A DNA stretch of 64,000 bases from contig NZ_CACVCH010000050.1 of NCBI RefSeq assembly GCF_902729425.1, forward strand, positions 1 through 64,000, given 5' to 3'. The notes under the pieces are model-generated. The model had not been told where the DNA came from. It saw only the letters and a list, made by a program, of their open reading frames with translations, and ran no database searches. Numbering within the stretch: position 1 is the first letter of the stretch; the number at the start of each line of letters is the position of its first letter. The DNA is from Magnetospirillum sp. SS-4. Its GTDB lineage: Bacteria; Pseudomonadota; Alphaproteobacteria; Rhodospirillales; Magnetospirillaceae. A program made the position numbers and the translations under genes. Positions 58,046 through 64,000 of this stretch are shown here, one piece after another.

Positions 58046-58248
58046 TTGGCACACTCCGCAAGACGCTCGACCGCCGTCAGAACCCGCATCGCTGCAGTAT
58101 GCTCTGGCCATCGACCATCTGGAGCAAACGCTTCGGCCCGGCGGGAAGCATCTTCAATAGCGACCTGAAGGCCATACCGCCCGATTAGCTCTTCGGCTGC
58201 GCGGTGCACGTCATCATCGGTCGGATGCTGTGTGGTCGAGGTGTTCAT
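58042..58248 (-). CDS. Small helical protein, paralogue of 27516-27713
   Basis: A 68-aa protein, MNTSTTQHPTDDDVHRAAEE, then HTAAMRVLTAVERLAECAK. It shares the pattern of the prophage product at 27516-27713. It is the first gene of the small operon ending with the HD hydrolase. Confidence 0.55.
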   Translation of the reverse strand: MNTSTTQHPTDDDVHRAAEELIGRYGLQVAIEDASRRAEAFAPDGRWPEHTAAMRVLTAVERLAECAK

Positions 58249-58290
58249 CACCAGGGTAGACTGCAAGATAATGGTGACAATTTCGGTCAC

Positions 58291-59304
58291 TTATGGCGTC
58301 GTGCCCCAGGACATTCTTTGGCCGTGAACGATCTCCGCCAAGCCTTTGGGTTCGAGCACCTCCACCTTGTCGCCCCAAGCATAGAGGTGCCATGCCATTT
58401 CCAAGTCCGAAGCCGCATGAAGGGTCACCAGCAGGGACCCGTCCGGTTGGCGTTCAATCTGCTGGGATGGGTGGAAGATGAACTCCTCAGCATCATCGGC
58501 AGCTTCAGGAGCAAACTTCCAAACTGTCTTGAATGATTCGCCTTGGAAGAGGCCAAACGATCGGGCTGCAAACTGGTCGAGGGAAAAATCAGGCTGGCGA
58601 GTGAACGGCTCATCAGTCACTTCCAAGCTTTCGATATGCGGCAGAGCGAACAAGACCACGAAGTTGGCTTTTGGATTTTCATGGAACGCGACGAGATAGT
58701 TCCGGTGCCCGTGGAGGAATCCGTAGGGATGAACCAACCGCTCGTTGACCTTCTTGGTCTTGCGGTTTCGGTACTGAAGTTTGACCTTCACACACGCTTT
58801 GATGGCTTGCCGTAAATCTCCCACCACGCTAATTTCGATGCGTGGGCGCGGGCCGGGCCGCATCGCGAGCCCTTCTGCCTCGAGCAAAGCTTCAAGGTCA
58901 GGCTCAACTTTTCGAGCCACATCCGGTTTGAGCAAGGCCCGCAATTTGGCTCCAAGGGTCGTCAGTTCGGCGGCTTCGTCCTCGCGGTTGTCCCGTTCGA
59001 ATAAGTTGATTGCGCCCTCAATGGCAGCCAGTTCCTCGGCGGTGAAAGCAACCAGGCGATCCAGGGTTCCTGATGGAAGCCGCCACCGCTTCGTCCGCTC
59101 GCCCGTATCCACTTCCTCCATTTGAGGAAAGTTTCTCATCGCGGCATCGCGCATGCGCATGGCTGTCCGCCGGCCAACTCCGAACTTTTCCTCAATGTCA
59201 GCCAAGGAAAGGCCACTCCGGGCCGCCTGAAGTTCCAGAGCCAACTGCAGGAGATTGTCTGCCTTCTCGTATCGCATTCCCAGCCCCACGACCAAATTGG
59301 TCAT
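58291..59304 (-). CDS. WYL-domain transcriptional regulator
   Basis: A 337-aa protein. An N-terminal winged HTH (LSLADIEEKFGVGRRTAMRM) is followed by the WYL ligand-binding domain (KLQYRNRKTKKVNERLVHPY then GFLHGHRNYLVAFHENPKA) and a WCX C-terminal part. Such regulators often control defence islands. The ATG at 59277 (RYEKADNLLQLALEL) is an equally good start. It is divergent from the gene at 59382. Confidence 0.88.
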   Translation of the reverse strand: MTNLVVGLGMRYEKADNLLQLALELQAARSGLSLADIEEKFGVGRRTAMRMRDAAMRNFPQMEEVDTGERTKRWRLPSGTLDRLVAFTAEELAAIEGAINLFERDNREDEAAELTTLGAKLRALLKPDVARKVEPDLEALLEAEGLAMRPGPRPRIEISVVGDLRQAIKACVKVKLQYRNRKTKKVNERLVHPYGFLHGHRNYLVAFHENPKANFVVLFALPHIESLEVTDEPFTRQPDFSLDQFAARSFGLFQGESFKTVWKFAPEAADDAEEFIFHPSQQIERQPDGSLLVTLHAASDLEMAWHLYAWGDKVEVLEPKGLAEIVHGQRMSWGTTP

Positions 59305-59381
59305 GCATTTTCACCCGGTCATTGCAAACAAGCAACATCAATGAGAACGGAAGGTGACCGATTTTGACTCCCTAAGACGAT

Positions 59382-59750
59382 ATGGTCATGCTCATGGATA
59401 AGAGCACCAACCCAACGACACATTGCTTTCCCGCCGATTGGCGGTATGTGGATGGCTACCTAATCGAAGCCCGCCATGATGGTGAGGTTCGAATATGGGG
59501 GCCTTGGGATGGGGAATTTGGCTGCCGGACCGCAGAGGGTGCTGAGGTCATTCCCGAGTGGCCGCCATTGGGTCGTCTGGGAGTTTGGTTTGAACCAATC
59601 GGCCCAAAGGACGATGCCTGGTTCGCATCGCGGGCTGCGCTGGCCGCGTACTGGTCATCAATCCCAGTTCACGTGCGAATGAAAACCGCCCTGGCCAACT
59701 ACAGTCAGTGGCAGGCTTGTTTACGGGCGCATCGAAATTCTGCCAAATAG
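59382..59750 (+). CDS. Hypothetical protein divergent from the WYL regulator
   Basis: A 122-aa Trp-rich protein, CFPADWRYVDGYLIEARHDG, then EVRIWGPWDGEFGCRTAEGA. The ATG at 59394 is an alternative start. CGGTCA/TGACCG words in the 77-bp gap to the WYL gene could be its operator. No family recognised. Confidence 0.55.
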   Translation: MVMLMDKSTNPTTHCFPADWRYVDGYLIEARHDGEVRIWGPWDGEFGCRTAEGAEVIPEWPPLGRLGVWFEPIGPKDDAWFASRAALAAYWSSIPVHVRMKTALANYSQWQACLRAHRNSAK

Positions 59751-59946
59751 CAATTACAAAGGGCGGCCGATCAGGTTTGGATTCCTGATCGGTCGGTCTA
59801 GCTTGACCTAGGCTAGTATCATCATCGATGAAATTATTCTTTGGACATCTGAACGTAACTTTATCTTCCCTTGGTCAGCTTCCATTCAAGCCCCTCTTCA
59901 ATAGCAATTCTTACAGCTTGAATATACTCCCTATCCTCTTCACTTA

Positions 59947-60800
59947 GGCCGTAGACTCATTACGCGGCACACCAAATGCGCAGGGCGACCAGCTTGACGG
60001 CGGCGAGGAAGTTTCGCGGGTCTTTGTCGTAACGGGTGGCAATCCCCCGGAACTGTTTGATCTTGTTGAAGAACCGTTCGACCAGATTGCGCTGGCGATA
60101 GACCCAGGCGGAAAAGGCGAAGGTGCCCTTGCGGTTCGACCTGACCGGGATGTTGGCCCAGGTTTTGTTCGTCTCGGCCAAGGCGCGAATGGCGTTGCTG
60201 TCATAGCCCTTGTCGGCCAGCAGGGTCGTGCCGTCGCCCAAGGCTCCATCCAGCAAGGCTTCGGCCTCGACGCTGTCGTGGACCTGCCCGGCGGTCAGAC
60301 GCAGGGTGACGGGACGGCCTTCCGCATCGACGAGCGCGTGGATTTTGCTGGTGAGGCCCCCACGGGAACGTCCCATGCCGCCATCATCGAGAGCCCCTTT
60401 TTTCCCGTGGCCCCGTGCTGGTGAACGCGGACACAGGTCGAGTCGATCATGATGATGTCGCCATCGTAAGCCTTGGAGATTTCCTCCAGGAGCCGATCCC
60501 AGACGCCCGCCTTGCGCCAACGGACGAACCGGTTGTAGCAGGTAGTCGGCGGGCCGTAGCGCTCGGGGACTTCCGCCCAGGGCGAACCCGTGCGGAAGCG
60601 CCACAGGATGCCGTTCAGGACCCGACGGTCATCGACACGGGGAACGCCACGGGGCTTGTTCGGGAGCAAGGGCTCGATGATCGACCATTCGTGATCCGTC
60701 AACTCGTACCGCCGCCGCGCCATCAATCGCCTCCATGCCTGAGGGAATCGTTGAATCACGACACGGCACGAGAGGGAAGCCTGTTTATGAGTTTACGGCC
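59947..60800. mobile_element. IS5-family (IS427-group) insertion sequence
   Basis: An 854-bp element. Terminal repeats GGCCGTAGACTCAT (59947-59960) and GGCCGTAAACTCAT (complement of 60787-60800) match at 13 of 14 positions. A TA duplication flanks it (59945-59946 and 60801-60802). Two overlapping transposase frames are joined by frameshifting at A6G. Confidence 0.92.
59960..60759 (-). CDS. IS5-family transposase, two frames joined by frameshift
   Basis: The first frame (60759-60295, probably from MARRRYELTDHEWSIIEPLL) and the second (ending at 59960) overlap. The slippery tract is six Ts at 60398-60403 on the plus strand, read as AAAAAAG. DDE residues are spread over both: DSTCVRVHQHG (first D), then LLADKGYDSN (second D) and NLVERFFNKIKQ (E). 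This is the usual IS427-group organisation. Both parts look intact, so the element may be active. Confidence 0.88.
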
Positions 60801-61065
60801 TAGCACCCCCCAAAACTTAGCGACACTTGATATTTTTTCATTGATGCCATCTCTTTGATTAGATTCGATCATGGACTGAATTTCATCCATCCGCTCTTTG
60901 ATTGTTTCTCTAAGTCCCATTCTCCACCTCTCCTGACATCTAACCCCGCCAAGCTTCTTGCATGAGGAGCAGTATCCGCGTCGCAATGATCATCATTGCA
61001 ATCATATATTGCGGTCATCAGCTTCGATTTAACCCTACATCCGTGGCAAAATTGGTCACACTTTC

Positions 61066-61350
61066 ATGAGATGGAGGTGGAGGCACACGAAGGAAATGCC
61101 GACATCAATGCGGTTGGCGAGCCGCAGGCCGACGAACTCGCCCGAGGTGAACTGGCTGCCCTGGTGGGTGTTGAAGATCTCCGGCTTGCCGTGCCGGGCC
61201 AGCGCCACTTCCACCGCTTCCAGACAGAAATCGTCGCTCATGGTGATGGACAGCCGCCAGGCCAGCCCCCGGCGGCTGTACCAATCGACTACGGCGACGA
61301 GGTAGATGAAGCCCCCTGGCCATCGGGATGTCGATGTCCATCGCCTACAC
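61066..61350 (-). pseudogene. IS3-family transposase remnant
   Basis: The integrase-core part IYLVAVVDWYSRRGLAWRLS, then EALARHGKPEIFNTHQ-like AVEVALARHGKPEIFNTHQG and SQFTSGEF is recognisable as IS3 OrfB. It is interrupted by a stop in place of a tryptophan (NQV*AMD), a frameshift in a G5 run, and truncation after GEF. It is not functional. Confidence 0.75.
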
Positions 61351-61568
61351 TTGGTTTGGCCGCTCGGGCCTTGAACATCACCACCGAATCCTAAGGCTTG
61401 CGCCCAGCATCGACTTCCGCGCCTCCGGCGGCTTCTGTCAAAACCTTCTTCCAGCAGGGGCCGGAAAATCTCCCAGGAAACTATCCCGTTGATCTGCGCC
61501 AAGGGATTGTTCTCGGCGGTTCAACCAGCGTACCGTAACTCGATATTGAAGAAACCCATCTGGGCCAT
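61351..61568 (-). pseudogene. IS5-family transposase N-terminal remnant
   Basis: MAQMGFFNIELRYAG, a TGA stop, then NPLAQINGIVSWEIFRPLLE and, in another frame, VLTEAAGGAEVDAGRKP. The order is that of the ISL2-like IS5 transposase N-terminus. It carries stops and a frameshift and joins the IS3 remnant directly, showing nested decay. Confidence 0.7.
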
Positions 61569-61745
61569 AGTCGCTATCCTGGCCCATTGAATTTGCTCGG
61601 ATTCTACCCCATCATCGCCGGAGAACGGGATTTTTCGAGGCGCCCCTAATGCCGGTGTTCAGGGCCGCCCATTTCCTCTGTGTGTCCAATTCTGTCCCAT
61701 TGCTGAGGTAGTATCCCGTCAAGGAAACTGCTTGGGACCAACGGG

Positions 61746-62165
61746 ATGCGTGGCAGCTTCACAGCATACAGCGAAGAATTTTGGATAGATAGCATTCGCT
61801 ATATTTTTGAAGTAAGCATGGAAAGTGGCGTTGCATTTTATTTATGCGATTACAATGAAAATGTAAATCTTCTTAATGAAGATGAAATTGGATGGAACTA
61901 CGGCGAGCCTGACATAGTCATTTCAGTGGGAGCAACAGGAATTTGCAGGAGCCCTAATCGTCTATTCCGAACAGTCACGGATATCGCTTTAAAGTGGCTA
62001 AAGCGCACTAGGGCACCATATTTTTTCTTTAAAACTGATAACATTAAAAAGCAGCGCATTTACTTGCATGTTATAGAACGCCTAGCACATCTGAATTCCT
62101 ATTCGCATCAGGTCATATGTGATGGCGACGTGTTTTGGGTTTATATCGATGGCTTATCGCGATGA
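61746..62165 (+). pseudogene. AT-rich gene whose 3' end is replaced by an IS1595 insertion
   Basis: A 139-aa product, MRGSFTAYSEEFWIDSIRYI, then DEIGWNYGEPDIVISVGATG. The IS1595 element enters at the last codons. Removing it and one direct repeat changes the ending from YIDGLSR to YIEPRQQFCR with a stop at 63307. The protein may still be functional. Family not recognised; low GC marks it as foreign. Confidence 0.7.
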
Positions 62166-63274
62166 GGCAGGTACCGCTTGAAATGGCTGCGTCGGGGCGG
62201 TAGCGTTCGCCTCTATGGTGAGGCAATTGTCGTTCCTTGAGTTTCAGGCATGGTTCCCGGACGAGGACGCCTGCATCCGGCTGCTGCTGGACCGGCGCTG
62301 GCCGGATGGTTTTTCCTGCCCGAAATGCGGTGGTCGTAGCGGCGATCTTCTGAAGAGTCGCGCCTACACCTATGAGTGTAGAAGCTGTGGGCGCCAAACG
62401 TCGGCCACCGCTGGCACGATCATGCACCGGACCAAACTGCCGCTGCGGGTCTGGTTCTGGGCTGCGCACTTGATGGCCACGCATTCGAACGGAATGTCGG
62501 CGCGGCAACTGGCCGGGCAAATGGGCATCGCCTACAGTTCGGCTTGGCTGCTGGAGCAAAAGCTGCGGCGCGCGATGGTCAATCCCAATCGCGATCTGCG
62601 GGAAGGTGTGGTTGAGGTCGATCAGACCGAGATGCCGTTCCGTGCCAATGACGATCCCGACACCCCGCTCAAAACCGGCAAGATCATAGTGATCGGTGCT
62701 GTCGAAGTGCGTGACCGAACCACAGGAAAAGCGCAGGAACCAAAGGCATTTGGCGCAAAATACCTCGACACCCTGTCGGGGCGCTGCCGCCTCGCGGTTA
62801 TTTCGAGCAACGAGGCCGTCCACATCCACAGCTTCATCCGGGCCAACATCGCCCCCGGTTCGACCCTGGTGACAGACGGCCACGCCTCCTATCCGGGGGT
62901 GGATGGTTACCGCCACGATCCCCGTGTCGTCGGCAACATGGCGGCCCATATTCCGCTCAAGTGGATTCATCGGGTGTTCGCCCTTCTGAAGCGCTGGGGC
63001 CTCGGCACCTATCATGGGTTCCGGCCCGAGCACATCGACACATACCTCAACGAGTTCGCCTTCCGCTACAACCGACACTTTTATCGCCATGTCTCCTTCG
63101 AGGCCGTCCTTGGCATCGCCACCGACCACGCTCCGCTGTCCTACTGGGACATCACCGGAAGGGACAACCCCCGAAAGGGCCGCGCCGTGATCCGTCGAAA
63201 CCCACAAAAGCGCAGGACGGTGGACAAAGCTGGCGATGGCTAATTCAGGCAACCTGCCTCATCGCGATAAGCCA
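62150..63274. mobile_element. IS1595-family insertion sequence
   Basis: A 1125-bp element. Perfect 23-bp terminal inverted repeats (62150-62172 and 63252-63274, starting TGGCTTATCGCG) are present. A flanking direct repeat, TTTATATCGA, lies at 62140-62149 and 63275-63284; the family usually makes 8 bp, so two bases may be chance. Confidence 0.92.
62215..63243 (+). CDS. IS1595 (ISXO2-like) transposase
   Basis: A 342-aa transposase. The N-terminal zinc ribbon is CPKCGG then YECRSCGRQTSATAGT. The catalytic core has VEVDQTEMP (D), TLVTDGHASYPG (D) and IHRVFALLKRWGLGTYHGF (third position). The usual Asn-x-Val-Glu near the last block is not seen, which deserves attention. It fills the element between the inverted repeats. 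Confidence 0.9.
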   Translation: MVRQLSFLEFQAWFPDEDACIRLLLDRRWPDGFSCPKCGGRSGDLLKSRAYTYECRSCGRQTSATAGTIMHRTKLPLRVWFWAAHLMATHSNGMSARQLAGQMGIAYSSAWLLEQKLRRAMVNPNRDLREGVVEVDQTEMPFRANDDPDTPLKTGKIIVIGAVEVRDRTTGKAQEPKAFGAKYLDTLSGRCRLAVISSNEAVHIHSFIRANIAPGSTLVTDGHASYPGVDGYRHDPRVVGNMAAHIPLKWIHRVFALLKRWGLGTYHGFRPEHIDTYLNEFAFRYNRHFYRHVSFEAVLGIATDHAPLSYWDITGRDNPRKGRAVIRRNPQKRRTVDKAGDG

Positions 63275-63341
63275 TTTATATCGAGCCGCGACAACAGTTT
63301 TGCCGTTGATGTATGCACGCTGCATTTTTTGGAGGATAATA

Positions 63342-63752
63342 ATGTATGACATAATTGGTGATGTTCATGGCCATGCTGCTGAGCTTGAGCTAATGCTTGA
63401 GAAATTGGGATATATTAAATGTGGGATGGGATATCGACACGACAGTCGAAAAGTTATTTTCCTAGGGGATTTGATTGATAGAGGTCCGGACCAAAGGAGG
63501 GTCTTGGAAATTGTACGATCTATGGTCAGCTCCGACGCTGCTCTGGCCGTAATGGGCACCCGACACCCAGGCTATGCCGCGTCCATCCGTATCCGCAAGC
63601 GCATCGAAGAAGCCTTCGGCTGGATCAAGACGGTGGCCGGGATGCGCAAGACCAAGCTGCGCGGTCTGGACAAGGTGGACTGGGCCTTCGCCTTTACCGC
63701 TGCCGCCTACAATCTGGTGCGGCTGCCCAAGCTGCTCGTGGTGTCGCCATGA
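63342..63752 (+). pseudogene. Metallophosphatase N-terminus joined to an IS5 transposase C-terminus
   Basis: The start MYDIIGDVHGHAAELELMLE, then KVIFLGDLIDRGPDQRRVLE is a PrpE-like calcineurin phosphoesterase (GDVHG, GDLIDRG). After AVMG, where GNHE should follow, the frame continues HPGYAASIRIRKRIEEAFGW, then FTAAAYNLVRLPKLLVVSP, the end of an IS5 transposase. It is an in-frame chimera of 136 aa lacking the phosphatase C-terminal half and the catalytic transposase core. Confidence 0.78.
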
Positions 63753-63982
63753 CCATGCAGCCCGAGCTTCGCTCCGAGATCACCTGCCCGCACTGCGGCC
63801 ATCGCAAGGTCGAGGAAATGCCGACCGACGCCTGCCAATTCTTCTACGAGTGCGAGGGGTGTCACACCCTGCTGCGCCCGAAACCCGGCGACTGCTGCGT
63901 GTTTTGTTCATACGGGTCCGTCCCGTGCCCTCCAATCCAGTTGGAACGCCAGGGCGGCAGCGACGGGTGCTGCTGTCGCTGA
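63749..63982 (+). CDS. GDCCVFCSYG-motif zinc-binding protein
   Basis: A 77-aa protein. CPHCGHRKVEEMPTDACQFF then YECEGCHTLLRPKPGDCCVF and CSYGSVPCPP form several cysteine pairs of a small zinc-ribbon family marked by GDCCVFCSYG. It overlaps the previous frame by four bases. Found often near mobile elements; role unknown. Confidence 0.8.
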   Translation: MTMQPELRSEITCPHCGHRKVEEMPTDACQFFYECEGCHTLLRPKPGDCCVFCSYGSVPCPPIQLERQGGSDGCCCR

Positions 63983-64000
63983 ACGACTTCTTCAACAGCC

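Larger units (their letters stand above)
59861..60920 (-). pseudogene. Small gene split by an IS5-family insertion
   Basis: MGLRETIKERMDEIQSMIES (ATG at 60920, AGGAGAGG upstream) runs into the IS right end. Removing the element and one TA duplicate continues the frame SEEDREYIQAVRIAIEEGLE to a TAA at 59863-59861. The rebuilt product is 67 aa, helical and charged. The original function is unknown. Confidence 0.8.

Overview
The window is GC-rich alphaproteobacterial DNA, most likely from a Magnetospirillum-type member of the Rhodospirillales. That placement is inferred from codon use and from the housekeeping block, not from a database match. Bases 1-4750 are chromosomal backbone, all on the minus strand: an XRE regulator, ndk, a compact molybdenum cofactor operon (mobB-moeA-moaD, with moaE just downstream), pgsA, and then a plus-strand tRNA-Ser(GCU). 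Everything after the tRNA looks like accessory DNA.

Bases 4750-9480 carry a repeat-containing non-coding stretch followed by a small island with a defence flavour: a DUF3883-type protein, an XRE-ImmA/IrrE metallopeptidase overlapping a PIN-like gene, and an Mrr-like nuclease.

Bases 9762-53542 form a nearly complete lambda-like siphovirus prophage. The leftward module (9762-13785) holds a CI-like S24 repressor, a serine recombinase with a DUF2924 partner, and small genes. The rightward early module (13883-24801) holds a Cro-like gene, a Sak4-like ATPase, an SSB-like protein, a PD-(D/E)XK nuclease, an HNH protein, a primase/helicase, a RuvC-like resolvase and a DUF6362 protein. A cluster of about 14 GTGG(G/C)CCAC dyads beside the primase gene is a candidate replication origin. 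A ParB-methyltransferase fusion and small accessory genes follow. From 28899 the order is classical: terminases, gpW, portal, S49 protease/scaffold, gpD, capsid, gpFII, gpU-, gpV-, gpG/GT-, gpH- and gpM-like genes, [inserted cassette], gpL-like, gpK-like, gpJ, holin and endolysin, closing with a strong terminator. Three toxin-antitoxin modules (HigBA-, TacAT- and MazEF-like) sit inside the prophage on the minus strand.

The most interesting part is the cassette between the gpM-like and gpL-like tail genes (43427-47885). It has a tail-fibre-like protein whose last 17 residues are [17 protein letters not shown], a protein of unknown function, and two paralogous radical SAM/SPASM enzymes. This looks like a RiPP-style peptide maturation system whose substrate tail is built into a phage virion protein. 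The modification itself is inference.

Bases 53690-64000 are a second accessory region: a ParB/RepB-like pair, AT-rich membrane-protein genes, an HD hydrolase operon, a WYL regulator, and heavy insertion-sequence traffic. An IS5/IS427 element and an IS1595 element each interrupt a small gene whose original reading frame can be rebuilt across the insertion. Degenerate IS3 and IS5 remnants and a metallophosphatase-transposase chimera are also present.
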